Of a stretch of DNA of 64,000 bases, positions 11,345 through 35,313 are shown in pieces. Position numbers and translations under genes: made by a program. The notes beneath the pieces were generated by a model, which saw only the letters and a list, made by a program, of their open reading frames with translations, had not been told where the DNA came from and did not search any database. The number at the start of each line of letters is the position of its first letter. Within the stretch, counting starts at the first letter, position 1. This DNA is from Apus apus (taxonomy: Eukaryota > Chordata > Aves > Apodiformes > Apodidae): positions 1 to 64,000 of the forward strand of contig NC_067300.1 of NCBI RefSeq assembly GCF_020740795.1, written 5' to 3'.

Positions 11345-12050
11345 AACAAAAAACAAACAAACAAAAATACAAACACCGATAAAATCCTCACATCCTCACA
11401 GTCTAATGGAATCATCTCATTGGCAGCCAGGAGGGCTAACCCTGTCCTAGGGTGCATCAAGCGGAGCATTAGCAGCAAGTCAAGGGAGGTGATTGTCCCT
11501 CTCTAATCTGCACTGGTGCAGCATCACCTTGAGCACTGTGTTCAGTTTTGGGCACTACAATATAAAAAGGACATCACGCTATTAGAAAGTGTCCAGAGGA
11601 AAGCCACGAGGGTGGTGAAGGGTCTGGAAGGGATGACTTATGAGGAGCGGCTGAGGTCACTTGGATTGTTCAGCTTGAAAAAGAGGAGGCTGAGGAGTGA
11701 CCTCATTGCAGTCTATGGCTTCCTCAGGAGGGGAAGAGGTAGGGCAGGTCCTGATCTCTTCACTCCTGTGACCAGTGACAGGACTGGGGGAATGGCAGGA
11801 AGCTGAATCGGGGGAGGTTTGAGTTGGATATCAGGAGAAGGTTTTTCACCCAGAGAGTGGCTGAGCACTGGAACCAGCTCCCCAGGGCAGTGGTCACAGC
11901 ACCAAGCCTGCCTGGGTTTAAGAAGCGTTTGGATGATGCTCTCAGGCACATGGTGTGATTCTTGGGGTGCCCTACACAGGGACAGGAGTTGGACTTGATG
12001 ATCCTGACGGGTCCCTTCCAGCCCAGCATCTTCTATGATTCTCTGATCTC
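11345..12050 (+). mobile_element. CR1 LINE 3' fragment
   Basis: It begins near an A-rich AAACAAACAAAC stretch and carries a decayed CR1 ORF2 C-terminus ([21 protein letters not shown]-like, then [19 protein letters not shown]). It ends in the CR1 tail GATCCTGACGGGTCCCTTCC and CTATGATTCTCTGAT. It is 5'-truncated. Confidence 0.85.
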
Positions 12051-12194
12051 GACAGTGACGGAACAAGCCCACCGCCACACGCAAGATCCAGGGACGTAAT
12101 TACCAATAGCATTCGCTGGGGGGAGCCCGGAGCCCACAGTTTACAAGAGACTCCAAGGGACTCCAGGTCTCCAAAGAGCCTGATCACATTCCTG

Positions 12195-12312
12195 AACACG
12201 TGTCGATGTGGTGCTCAGGGACATGGTCTAAGTGGTGGACCCGGCAATCTTAGGTTAACGGTTGACCTTGATGAACTTAAAGGTCTTTTCCAACGAAAAA
12301 GATTCGATGAAC
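12195..12312 (+). mobile_element. CR1 LINE 3' tail, older subfamily
   Basis: About 115 bases match a CR1 3' end of the type GGTTGACCTTGATGAACTTAAAGGTC followed by TTTTCCAAC and a degraded ATTCGATGA terminus. It differs from the tail of the CR1 just upstream, so it is a separate and older insertion. Confidence 0.65.
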
Positions 12313-13600
12313 ATGCACACATAGTTTAATGGCATGAATGCAACAACAGACGATCATAGGGCAGTACTTTCACTTCACACAAAAAGCACAACCTAGTCCT
12401 CATCTTCCTCTCCAGTTGATCAGGATGGATTTGCAGCAGTGAAATGTACACACACATAATTCCCTAGATTTGCAAGCACAGTAGGTTTACAGGTTCTTCA
12501 TGGGAATTAAGTTCAATTAAAACCTGTGTCTGTATGTTAAGCAGTAAATGGCACAGACCTTGGGTCTTTCCAGATGTCTCTCCGCTTTCTCTAGAGCTAG
12601 TCCAGCTTGAAGGTCACTGTGAATTGTGCATGCATATGGCACTCCCACCAGTAGCTGGCCCTGGACACTCAGTGTGTCCAGCTGCCAAGTCCCCATGATC
12701 TGTGTTCCTCTCTGCCGTTGCCAGCAGCCCAGCCTCTGGAGCCACCCCATGACAGGCAGAGTGGCACCACACAGAAGAGGAGTTAGAATTGTTATCTAAA
12801 AGAAGGCAGGACAGACTGTGGTGATTAGGTGAGGGCTCAGGCTAAAAAGCAAACCAACCAGCAGTTTGCTTATGTGTGACTGGCTCCTTGATCCACTCCT
12901 CTCTCAATTTTCCATGCTTATACACCCTCGTCATCTTCCTTTCTCTGCCCCTGTCTCCTCCCAAACAGGGGACCTGTTCTCTCTCTTTTTTCCCCATTTC
13001 TCCCAGGTTTGCTACACCTGTGAACAGATGTGGTGGTTCAGGTGCTGTTCCCTAGGTCACCCTGGACTTCCATGGCATTACTGATGCTGTTTCCTAGGTA
13101 TTGCTGTCCCTGCCAGATTCCTCTCCCCAGAATCACCCCCACACTTCCTTCCATTATCTGTGAACTGTGGCCACCTCTCATATAATTCCCTTTAACTACT
13201 GATGAAATCTGGCTTTTTCTCATGGCACTGTAACTCCTGTCAGCATCTCACTGGGTTTACTCTGCTCAGCAGCTTCTCTTGCCATGCTCAGGAATTTCCC
13301 AGGGTCTATTCAGTCAGCTAAGGCTCAAGCCAGGCCCTAATCATCAGCCCCTGTGTCTTAATGCATCCCCCCAGAGCTGTCTGCTTGTCACACCATTTTT
13401 TCCTATCCACTTCCTAGCCTGCACGTGTCTTCTCTGTCCCATGGTGTCTTGGAGCACCCTCCTCTCTGCTGAGAGGTTTCAGCCCTTTTGTGTGACTCTC
13501 TCCCTTTTTGCCCTTACTTGTCTGCCTGTAGCCTCATTTTGCAGGTGTCAGGCATGGGAGTCCTTGCCTTGCACAGGAGAATGAATTGGACTAAAGGAGG
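12313..13600. other. Unrecognised intergenic sequence
   Basis: I see no coding exon with convincing splice sites and no repeat family I can name. From about 12,890 to 13,590 the plus strand is pyrimidine-rich. The right end abuts the acrosin 3' end. Confidence 0.5.
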
Positions 13601-13622
13601 GTTAGCTGTGAAAATTGTCAAC

Positions 13623-13628
13623 TTTATT
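13623..13628 (-). terminator. ACR poly(A) signal
   Basis: The plus strand reads TTTATT, so the minus strand reads AATAAA. It lies about 180 bases downstream of the acrosin stop codon and is the first canonical signal after it. Confidence 0.7.
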
Positions 13629-13809
13629 TCAAGAACTAGGTCAGCTTCAGCACTTGTGTGCATTTAGAGGAGTGTGAGCAGGACAGAGCAGGCCTTTGGC
13701 ACTGGGGCAGCCTTTGGATCAGAGGGAAATGCTGTGGTGGCACCCATTTCCCAGAAGGAAATAGCTGTGATACACTGCAGCCTGTACTGGATCCTGTCCA
13801 TCCTGCTGC

Positions 13810-16449
13810 TCAAGCCTTTAAGCCCTTTAGGTACTGCAGGAGCTCCTGCAGCGCAGTGAAGAATTCTGCCAGCTTCTGGACTGGAAATAGACAGCTTGAT
13901 TGTGTTGGTGTTGGACTTGGCCTCTCAAAGGGGGTTGAGGTGACGACTGGCTGTGGTGCTGGAGTATCTGTTGCTGGTGGGTTCTGTGCCATCTGCATCA
14001 GGATCCAGTCGTAGAAGTGCTGTGTGGAGGTGTAGATCCCAGGCCGTCTTACTCTTGCACAGCCTTTCCCCCAGCTGGTCACTCCAACCATCCAGAAGTG
14101 GTCTGAGTAGTTGTCTTTGCAGACAAGAGGGCCACCACTGTCACCCTGCATCAGAAGTGAGAGGGTGAAGGTGGTGTTGGGTGGCCCCTGCCAGCTCCTT
14201 CCTTCTCTCAGCACCTCTCTGAGCTGTGCTGGCTACACGGAGAGGCTCTGCTCAGGGACTGAAGCCAACAGAACTGTGTCTGGGAGCGGGTTATGGGCCT
14301 GTAAGGTAGGGCACTCTCTTCTCTGCACAGAGCTGTTGGAGGTGTGGAAGGTGGATGGATATTCCAGGATTGGGATCTGGACCCATGGTCTGCCAAGAGC
14401 ACTGGCATGGGCTTTCTAGATCTTTGGACCAAGGAGGACACTGGGCAAGGAGCTGCTAGTGGTGAAGGGGAGGTAAGCCCCAGCAGCAGTGGGGACCCAG
14501 GTGTAGGAGGGTGACTTGCCAGGCAAAGCCTATGCCAGGGTCCCTCTTGGGGCTGTGACAGCAATGGGGTTGGGCTGTGCTGCTGGGGATACTTGCTGCA
14601 TGCTCCTACCTGGCAGGTGTCGATGACACCCTGCGCATAGCCAGCACACAGATTGTGGGTGTGGATTTCCCCTCTATACCACCAGGTGCTGTTACAGAGG
14701 GTAACATCAATGAGCAGGACCTTGGCCTCCTGCAGGACATCGCTCACGTCTGTAGCTGCAAGCACAGAAAGGAATTAGCACCCAGAAACTCACTGTCAGT
14801 TCTCCACCTCTACCTGGGTGAACCCCTTCCCTAGGGCTTGGCTTTGCATCTTGAAGGCATCTGCAGGTGCTTCCTTTTTGTCTTCCTTTGGGCAATGGGT
14901 CAAGCCCACCTCTCTTCCACATGTCCCTGCAGCCTGACTCTGGCTTTGGCCTCTGCTCTCAGGAATCATGGAATCACAGAATGATAGAATTATTTGGGTC
15001 GGAAGGGACTTTAATAATCTATGGGCAGGGACACCTTACACTAGACCAGGTTGCTCAAAGCCCCATCCAACATGGCCTTCAACACTTTCAGGGAGCCGGC
15101 TTGTACAGCTTCTCTAGGCAACCTCACCATGAATAATTTCTTCCTAGTGTCTAACCTAAATCTCCCCTCTTCCAGTTTAAAATCATCTCCTCCTTGTCGT
15201 GTCACTCCACACCCTCATAAAATACCACACAACTTGGTGTTGTCAGCAAACTTACTGAGGGTGCACTTGATCCCACTGTCCCCATCATCAACAGTGCAGC
15301 CCTTCTCCCCAGTGTGCCCAGCTGGCACTCAGGACACAAGAAGTACTTTTGGGGGACTCACATCTGGCAGTGGTGGCACCCCAACCACTGACATAACAGG
15401 TTTTCATCTCTGTCACTCTCACTGAGGCGTCAGGCACACAGGCCAGCTGTATGTAGGAGCTGCACTGGACGGGCTGGTTCAGCTGCAGCAGGGCAATGTC
15501 GTTGCTTTGCGTTTCGTTGTCATAGTGCTCGTGGACCAGGAGCCGCCCGATGTGGCGCACTTGGACCTCAGGGCCCAGCTGAGACAAGCGGTTGGCCCCG
15601 ATCACCACACGCCACGTGTGGATTGTGCCGGGCCTGGAGGGCAGATGGAGAGAGGGTCAGGGGGAGAGGAGCCCCTAGCTGCAGCCCAGCGGCTCCTGCC
15701 TTCTGCCTCCCACAGGGGAGAGGGAAGCAGCGCTGCCGAGAGTGCAGCTGCCCTGGTCTTTGGCTCCAGGAACTTGGGGCTGGAGGCTGCCAGGGGCACC
15801 CTCTTCTGAGCAGGCTCTCAGCCCGGCACTGGCCGTGCTTGATGGGACATCCCCCTTCGCTGGTCCTCCTTACCTGGCCACAAGGAAGCAGTGGGCTGCT
15901 GTGATGACCCACTGTGAGCTGATGAGGGACCCTCCACATATGTGCATCTTTGAGCGTGGCCTTTCTGGATCCTGGAGGCTGACAATCCAGGGCCAGGTCC
16001 CCGGCGCTGCATCGGTGCCACCGACGACACGCGTCTTGCTGTCCCCAGAAGCCAAGGGACGGAGGCCACAGGCTCTGTAACCAGAAGCTCATGATTGTCC
16101 TGCTCCATGGGCTGCTGCTGCTCAGGCTGAAGGTCAGCACTCTTCTCCCCACCAGGATTCTGCATGGACAGCAGGGCCAGGGAGCTCATGGGCCTTGTGT
16201 CTGTCCCACCTGTGTCTGCATTAGCCCCTGGTCAATCTGTGCAGCAGCTGGGTGCTGGTCAGGCCCTGGGGCTCCACATGGGCATTGGGAAGCTGTGGCT
16301 ACTTTGGGACAAGTGGGCACCCTCTAGTGACCCCCATAAGGGCTACCCAAGCTCCTTCCCAGAGCCCTGGCCACTCACCCACAGCTGTCCCATGTGCTGT
16401 GCACGGGCCAGCCCAGGGCCAGGATGATGAGGAGCAGGAGCAAGGTCAT
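13810..16449 (-). CDS. ACR: Acrosin (sperm acrosomal serine protease), 5 exons
   Basis: Acrosin is the trypsin-like zymogen of the sperm acrosome. Coding exons (complement): 16,379-16,449; 15,874-16,074; 15,362-15,633; 14,610-14,755; 13,810-14,145. All have GT-AG sites and consistent phases and give 341 residues. A hydrophobic signal peptide (about residues 1-18) is followed by DSCGACGLRP, whose Cys should link the light chain. The activation site is R39|VVGG. The triad is His85 (TAAHC), Asp136 (NDIALL) and Ser233 (GDSGGP); Asp227 predicts cleavage after Arg/Lys. [23 protein letters not shown] and [12 protein letters not shown] are acrosin-specific. A Pro/Thr-rich tail of about 60 residues ends in an amphipathic [11 protein letters not shown]-like helix, as in proacrosins. 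The gene is intact; intron 3 holds a CR1. The nearest alternative is an acrosin paralogue, because birds may carry several copies. Symbol confidence is high but orthology is untested. Confidence 0.9.
14964..15290 (-). mobile_element. CR1 fragment in ACR intron 3
   Basis: It begins with the inverted CR1 tail AATCATGGAATCACAGAATGA and continues through CCCCATCCAACATGGCCTTC-type sequence of the CR1 3' region. It is an inverted, truncated insertion between acrosin exons 3 and 4 and leaves the splice sites untouched. Confidence 0.8.
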
Positions 16450-16571
16450 GGCTGCCAGCGGCATGTGGCAGTGGCACGACCTGAGGGCTGGTGCCAGCAG
16501 AGCAGCAGCAGATGGGGTGCCCACAGAGCTCACAGGTGCCCACAGGTTCTGAGTGCTCTTAGCATTGGGGC

Positions 16572-16579
16572 TGATGTCA
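16572..16579 (-). promoter_or_regulatory. CRE-like element upstream of ACR
   Basis: The plus strand reads TGATGTCA (minus TGACATCA), one base from the cAMP-response element TGACGTCA, about 123 bases upstream of the acrosin ATG. Post-meiotic sperm genes are often driven by CREM through such sites. That this one works is an inference. No TATA box is evident nearby. Confidence 0.3.
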
Positions 16580-17069
16580 CAGAGACACTTGGTTCCAAGT
16601 GCTGGGTAAGGAGTGGGATGGAAGGGGGGGGGGCAGTTCCAAGCCAGAGGAGAGGTGGAATATGGGACCAGACTCCCCCTGACGGATCCCCCACCACTGA
16701 GTGCTCTGTTGCAGGCTGAGGGTGTGAGGCTGTGGCAGGTGGCAGCCCTGGCCCAAGCACTGCCTGCTGACAGCCAGCAGAAAAAAACACCAGTGACATC
16801 TCAGCCCCTTGGGGAAGTTCTCTGTCATCCTGCTTTCTGCAGCCCTTTGCCACCAGTTCCTTCCCAAAAAACACCAGGGAATACGACAGCTACAGGCAGC
16901 ATGTGGTGAAAGGCCAACCTAGCTGCAGGCATGGCAAGACAGCAGCCACCTGCGAGAGGGACAAGCCCAGCACCCCCGCATGGTGAACACCCCCCTTCTG
17001 TGTGCACAGGGCTGGGGCACACTGAAACAGAGCATTAGCCAAACTCTGACTTCAAATAGTTAACTGCTT
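16580..17069. other. Acrosin upstream sequence, nothing else recognised
   Basis: The stretch is moderately GC-rich and presumably includes the acrosin 5' flank. Several overlapping open frames exist on both strands but none resembles a known protein or has matching splice sites. Confidence 0.4.
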
Positions 17070-17546
17070 GTAGGGTATCAATCTCTCATCTGGTCCTACT
17101 GCTAGTGAGTTGTAAAAGCCTTTTGTGTGAGCGTATCCGTGGTTTTAGGGAAGAAATAAAAGGGTCCTTGAAGAAGAAAGAAGCCATTCAACTAGGGATG
17201 CTGCTGTAACCAATTCTACTGTGGAGTCAGCAGGGATAAACAGAAGAGACAGAACTCGGCCAAAGGTTCCTGTGAGGAAGACTCAAGGATGAAGTAAACA
17301 ACCCCCAGGAGACCCTAACGGACGATAATGGGCAGACTCTTATGTAAATGATTTCTCAGGAAACTAATGAATATATAAACTGTTTCTTAGAAATACTACA
17401 CATAATTAAGTATCAGCTGTATATATCTCTCACCTTACCCTGTAAGGCACATTTTTTGGAGGAGCTATCCCCGGTGCATCCAGTGCCATGAATAAAGATA
17501 CGGACTTAACAGTACTTGGACTGTTGGGTGAACTTTGTTTCAACAC
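17070..17546 (+). mobile_element. Solo LTR fossil, plus orientation
   Basis: The segment has LTR architecture: a TATATAAA promoter-like box near 17,371-17,378, a later AATAAAG signal near 17,491, and an end at TTTCAACA. No internal retroviral sequence with a partner LTR is recognised on either side, so it looks like a solo LTR left by recombination. The family is probably an avian endogenous retrovirus but cannot be named. The 5' boundary is approximate. Confidence 0.45.
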
Positions 17547-18124
17547 CCAATGGCACATCAGATATGTGGTGCCCTCTGCATGTGTATTGTGGGTGTTGTC
17601 CCAAAGCAAGGTTCATTTAATGGTGTGCAAGCCAGTAACACCGCAAGAGATTGGCAATTCACTGGCAGCTCTGTGCAGCAAGAGGTGCTAGGGGGTATTC
17701 CCACAAAGCTGGTACACAACAGTCACAGATTTGTATATTGTAAATAAATATATTTAACATATTCATTGTTCACAAGGTTTTTACTGGTGCTTATAATCCC
17801 TTATCTTAAAATTGATTGGTGTAGGGTATCTTTATATTAATGTAAAGAAACAGTGTCTTTTACTACACATGAGCAGTGGGTGGGGGTCTTCCAGCAAAGG
17901 TGAGTATCTTAATTTCTGGGGGTGTGATTTTCCTATTATAATTAGTCAAATTCACCCCAAGGACACATTTCTGCCTTGTTCCTACAGTACAACCAAGCTC
18001 CCTGGGCAATCAGCCCACTAAAGATTCTAGTACTTGGATTTAGGTCTGTATGCTCCTCTATGCCATTGTCTTGTCAAGAGGTGATTTATATGAGTTATTT
18101 ATTTTTGTTTCTTTAGTTAATTTA
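17547..18124. other. Unrecognised AT-rich sequence
   Basis: No gene or named repeat is recognised. It lies between the solo LTR and an inverted CR1. An AATAAATATATTTAA stretch near 17,742 is simple AT-rich sequence. Confidence 0.4.
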
Positions 18125-18890
18125 AAAATTACAGAATCACAGAATCACAGAGTTGTTACAGTTGGAAAAGACCTCTAAGATCACCAAGTCCAACTGTTCA
18201 CCCAGAAGGAAAAAAAAAACCCAAACAAAACCCCACAAAAAACACAAAACCACCAATAACACAACACTACCCACCATGCCCACTAGAGCATGCCCTGAAG
18301 TGCCACATTACACATTTCCTGAACATCTCAAGGGATGCTGACTCCACCACCTCCTTGGGCAGCCTGTTCCAGTGTCTGACCACTCAGTAAATTAATTCTT
18401 CCTAATACCCAGTCTAAACCTCCCTGGTGTAACTTCAGTCCATTTCCTCTAGTCCTGTCATTATTCACTTGGGAGAAGACACCAACACCCACCTCACTGC
18501 AACCTCTTTTCAGGTAGCTGTAGAGAGCAATGAGGTCTTCCCTCAGCCTCCTCCAAAATAAGCAATCCCACTTCCTTCAGTCTCTCCTCACAGGACTTGT
18601 TCTCTAGGCCCTTCACCAGCTTGGTTGCTTTTCTCTGGACCCACTCCAGCAACTCAGTGTCCTTCTTGTAGTAGGGGCCCCAGAACAGAACACAGTACTT
18701 AAGGTGTGACCTCACCAGTGCCCAGTACAGGGGTACGATCTCTTCCCTACTCCTGCTGGCCACACAATTGCTGATACAAGCCAGGATGCTGTTTGCTTTC
18801 CTGGCCACCTGGTCACACTGCTGGCTCATATAGTGCTGTCTACCAGGACACCCAGGTACCCTCTCCCAGAGTGTGCACTGTGGTGGCTGA
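18125..18890 (-). mobile_element. CR1 LINE 3' fragment (inverted)
   Basis: The inverted CR1 tail ACAGAATCACAGAATCACAG starts it. The minus-strand frame 18,494-18,829 encodes the CR1 ORF2 C-terminus ([43 protein letters not shown]). It includes a short AC/A-rich insertion near 18,210-18,260. Confidence 0.9.
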
Positions 18891-20099
18891 GGTAGGGCTC
18901 AGCTGGTGGCACTAACTTTGGGCATTAAAAGCACCTCCAGCAGCTGAGCTCAATTTCCTTCTCTCATTTTAATGGGTGCTTGAGGTGATTTGTGCTGTAA
19001 TAAACACAGACAAGGGCCAGGTCCACTCTTGAGTGTGTCCTGCAATTGCATGGCTGCCCCAATTCCAGTGGGAGCTGCCATGCTCCATCTAGGTCCGGGG
19101 AGGAGGAGTGGGGCTGAGAGGTGTGAAAATGGGGTTGGGTGAGGTTGGGAGTGGTAACGGGAGAACAGGAGCAGGAAAGGAGCCCTAGAGAGGGAAAAGT
19201 CGAGCTGAGGTTGGGGAATCAGTAGCAGAGGCAGAGAGTGGGTATGGAAGGGGAAGAACAAATACTGTCTGTAAACCCTGCCTGTTCCCAGCTTTCGAAA
19301 CTGCGAGACTGGGCTTCTGCAAAGGAGCCTCCTGCTTTGTGTGCTTGGTTTTTTTGGTGAAGGAAATCCAAGTGCACTGGGTAAGGGGAGGGTTATGTGT
19401 CCAACAGCACAGTTGGAGCTATGCTGGACTGTGTGCGTGCAATACTGGGAGGGTTTGTCCCTAAAGTGGAGTCCATCACCATGACATCACCCTCATGCCA
19501 GAAGAGTTAGGCCATGGGAAGGGGGGGGCTTGCTGAGCTTATCTTGGTGTGAATGTCTGTACCCTCAGGAGATGGGGATCACAGGTAGCAGAAAACAAGC
19601 AGTTAAACTTACCAGGAATGACAAAAGACAAGCATGTAGATATCAGGGTACTTGAGAGATAAGATGGGTTTGTGGGGGGTTTATGTATAAAACCCTGTAT
19701 TACGAGGGAGGTGCTTGATGTGTGGGAGCACCCTAAGCACCCAGCTTTGTGCAAACCAGCCTTGAAAAACGTCTCCTTGCCAGACACAGACTTCTTCTCT
19801 GCCTTCTGGGTACTCACTTGAAGCAGTAACACCGGGGGCTGGGTGGTCCCGGGTGCCCAAGGCCCCTCTGGGACCCCTGTCCCCTCACTTGCACCCATCC
19901 CCACCAGGAGCTGTGGCTGATCCAGGTCGCTCTATGGCCACCTCCCCAGGTCCCGCCTACAGGGACAGGGAGGAGCATGGGCCAGGGGAACGGGAACGGC
20001 GTTAGGGTTTGGGGGTCTTGGCTATCTGGTGTCCCTGAGCTGTGGGGTGTGGGAAGCGGTGGGGCCGACAGAGAGGGTGGGGGGATCCCAGCAGATCCC
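18891..20099. other. Upstream flank of CMTM5, no gene recognised
   Basis: I see no confident exon. In mammals IL25 lies next to CMTM5; I looked for a cystine-knot IL-17 exon here and found none. A GT-rich donor-like site sits on the minus strand near 19,810, without a convincing reading frame. Confidence 0.4.
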
Positions 20100-20275
20100 A
20101 GTCACACCCAGCAGGTACCAGTTGCCCCCAGTTCCTTCCAGTTGCCACCCAGCCCCCCCCAGTTCCTCCCATTCCCCCCAGTCACCCCCCACTTCCTTCC
20201 AGTTACTCTCAGTCACCCCCCAATGACTCCCAGTGTCTCCCAGTCACTCCCAGCTGCGTCCCCCGTGCAGTCCCT
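20100..20275 (+). repeat. CCCAGT(T/C)-type minisatellite before CMTM5
   Basis: Imperfect tandem copies of CCCAGTTCCTTCCAGTT and CCCAGTCACTCCCAG words, 14-20 bases each, run up to about 125 bases before the CMTM5 ATG. They may lie in the CMTM5 5' UTR or promoter. Confidence 0.65.
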
Positions 20276-20399
20276 CCACAATGTCCCTTTGTTCCCCGTC
20301 CAGCCGCTGCCTGTCACGGAAGGAGGGGTCGGACAACATCCACCTGTCCCACCCCGCTCCGAACCCCACAGCTCCCTCCGCCCCACAGATCCCACCACT

Positions 20400-22495
20400 A
20401 TGGGGCAAGAGGAGCCGCCCGGAGCTTTCGACTTGGGCTTCCTGCGCACCCCCAAGGGGCTGCTGCTGGGGGGCGAGCTGGTAGGGGGGCTGGGTGGCTA
20501 TGGGGCTCTGGGGGAGAGTTATGGGGTGCTTTAGGATTCTGGGGGTGCTATGGAGCTCTGGGGATGCTGGGGGTTGCTATGGGTGCTGGAGGGTGTCGGG
20601 GGGCTATGAGGGAACTGTGGGGCTCTGTGGGGCACTGTGGGGCTGTGAGGGGGCTATGGGCATCTCTGGTGTGCTATTAAGGTGTTGTGGGTGCTATAGG
20701 GCTCTGGGCAGTGCTATACAGCTCTGTGGAGGCTATGGGACACTGTGACTCTAAGGGGTGCTGGGGGGCTCTGTGAGGGGACTATGGTGCTCTGATGGGT
20801 GCTCTATGGGGCTCTATTGCCCCCCCATGGAGCTGTTGTGTGGCTACTGCACCCTGTCCCCCATGTGTGTCTGTCTCCCCCCAGGTGCTCTGTGGGGCAA
20901 TTGTGGGGCTGCTAGCCCCCCCTGCCCCCCCCACGCTGGCCCCAGCCCTGTTGCAGACCCTGGTGGGGGCAGCTGCCCTGGGGGGGCAGCTGCTGCGGGA
21001 CCACCCCCGCCTGCCCCATGGCTATGGGCCCTGCCTGGTATGTGGCCCCATGGCCACCCTACAGCCCCTTGCGACCCTACCTCTGCCTCACACTTTCCTC
21101 ACGGTGTCCCCTCCATGTCCCCATGGTGTCCCCCACCATGGGGTCACCCCATAGCATTTCTGCACATGGGTTGGGGCAATCCCAAGCACACATACAGATT
21201 GATTGGAGAACGGATTGAGAACAGCCTTGAGGAGAAGGACCTGGGGGTGCTGCTCAATGAGAAGCTCAACATGAGCCAGCAATGTGCAATTGCAGCCCAG
21301 AAACCAACCATGTCCTGGGCTGCATCAGAAGAGTGGCCAGCAGGTCAAGAGACGGGATTTGGCCCCTCTGCACTCCTGAGACCCCACCTGGAGAACTGGG
21401 TCCAGTTCTGGAGCCCCCAGCATTAGAAGGACATGGAGCTCATGGAATGACTCTAGAGGAGGCCCCAGAGATGATGGGAGGGCTGGAGCAGCTCTGCTCT
21501 GGAGACAGGCTGGGAGAGTTGGGGCTATTCAGCCTGGAGAAGAGAAGGCTCCAGGGAGACCCTGGAGAACCTTCCAGTGACTGAAGGGGCTCCAGGAAAG
21601 CTGGGAAGGGACTTTTTAGCAGGGTGTGCAGTGATAGGATGAGGAGTAATGGTTTTAAACTGAAAGAGGGAAGATTTAGGTTAGACATTAGGAAGAAATT
21701 CTTTAGTGTGAGGGTGGTGAGATGCTGAAACAGGTTGCCCAGGGAGGTTTTGGATGCCCCCTCACTGGGAGAGTTCAAGGTCAGGTTAGATGGGGCTTGG
21801 AGCAAGCTAGTCTAGAGGGAGATGTTCCTGCTCATGAAGGGGGGTTGGAACTAGATGATCTTAAAGGTCCCTTCCAACCTAAACCATTCTATGATTCTAT
21901 TATATGATCCCCTCCATGTCTATCTTGGCACCTTCTAGTGTGTGTCCCCATGGTGTCATCCTCTGGGTGTCCCCTCCCATATCCCCCATATCCCCCCCAT
22001 GTCCTCCTGCATTGTCCTCATGGTGTCCTTATGATGGTCCCTCCATGTCCTCATTGTGTCCTTTCATGTGTGTCCCCCAGGACCTCCTTCGGGCTGTCAG
22101 CGGGACTATCATCTTTCTAGTGGTGGCCCTGGTGGCCTTGGCCTCCTCCCGGGATGCTTTGGCCGCCACCACCTTTGTGAGTATCCCCAACTACAAACCC
22201 CGCTCCCATCCCATGTCCCACCCCAATACTGACCAAGCCCAAACCCTTTTTATCCTCCCCAGACTTTCAGTCTCATCCTCACCTTCCTCTTTGCCTTTGA
22301 TGTCTTCGTCACCTACCACACCAAGGTGGCCCCTACAGTGGGACAAGGTAGATGTGGGGGAGGGGTAGACCCCAGACACCTGGGTCTCCTTGGAGGGAGG
22401 GTGGGGCAGGCCCCAGATACCTGAATGCCCTTGTCCACTATATTCTGCAACTGCTTTGTATTTCTCTTCCAGACCCCGACATGGACTCAACCTGA
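20400..22495 (+). CDS. CMTM5: CMTM5 (CKLF-like MARVEL transmembrane protein 5)
   Basis: CMTM5 is a small four-pass MARVEL-domain membrane protein. Coding exons: 20,400-20,480; 20,885-21,037; 22,081-22,176; 22,263-22,347; 22,473-22,495. All have GT-AG borders, the phases agree, and the product is 145 residues. Exon 1 ([14 protein letters not shown]) aligns with the human TSHKGILLETEL segment. Exon 2 encodes two hydrophobic, Ala/Leu/Pro-rich helices. Exon 3 ([20 protein letters not shown]) matches the human DFLRCVSAIIIFLVVSF helix. Exon 4 supplies the last helix ending in [15 protein letters not shown]. The short tail is DPDMDST. The human short isoform is about the same length. Family membership comes from sequence; CMTM5 rather than another CMTM rests on these matches and on tail-to-tail position beside MYH6, as in mammals. 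An upstream in-frame extension of exon 1 cannot be excluded. Intron 2 holds a CR1. The first two exons are unusually GC-rich. Confidence 0.85.
21150..21907 (+). mobile_element. CR1 LINE 3' fragment in CMTM5 intron 2
   Basis: It carries CR1 ORF2 C-terminal remnants ([17 protein letters not shown], then [16 protein letters not shown]) and a complete 3' end (CTAGATGATCTTAAAGGTCC, ATTCTATGATTCTATTATATGAT). It lies in the same orientation as CMTM5. Confidence 0.9.
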
Positions 22496-22838
22496 TCGGA
22501 CACCCATTCAATTCTTTTCCCATAATTCCCTGGTGCCTCACCCCATAGCTCCGCTCCATAACCATGTCATAACCCCCCCCCCCCCCCCCCGATACTGCGT
22601 TTCAGCCACCATTTAAACCTCTTCCACCACTGATGCTTCTCCGTGGTCATGTTTTTGTGGGGTGGGGTGGGCAAGGAGACATTGTGTCCCTCCCCCAACC
22701 CCTTCCCCACTCCTGGATGTCAGGGATCTTTCGGTCGTCATTAGTGAACTACTTCTACATCACCAAGGCCCCGTCTTGGACGAGGGGCGTGGTGGTGGAG
22801 TCACTCGTGGTGGTGAGTTGCTCATGGTGGTAGTTGGG
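22496..22838. other. Tail-to-tail gap between CMTM5 and MYH6
   Basis: Only 343 bases separate the CMTM5 stop from the MYH6 stop. The gap must hold both 3' UTRs. It contains an uninterrupted C-run (about 22,574-22,590). No canonical AATAAA is visible on either strand, so each gene probably uses a variant signal or reads into its neighbour. Confidence 0.6.

Positions 22839-35313
<12,475 letters not shown>

Noticed and set aside
12517-12750. 77-codon minus-strand open frame
   Set aside because: There is no recognisable domain, no splice context and no nearby promoter. Its length is compatible with chance.
18891-20400. IL25, the mammalian neighbour of CMTM5
   Set aside because: No exon with IL-17 cysteine pattern or signal peptide could be found on either strand.
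19977-20680. Long overlapping open frames before and across CMTM5 exon 1
   Set aside because: They continue through a minisatellite and the CMTM5 intron. Only the segment 20,400-20,480 has splice support and homology.
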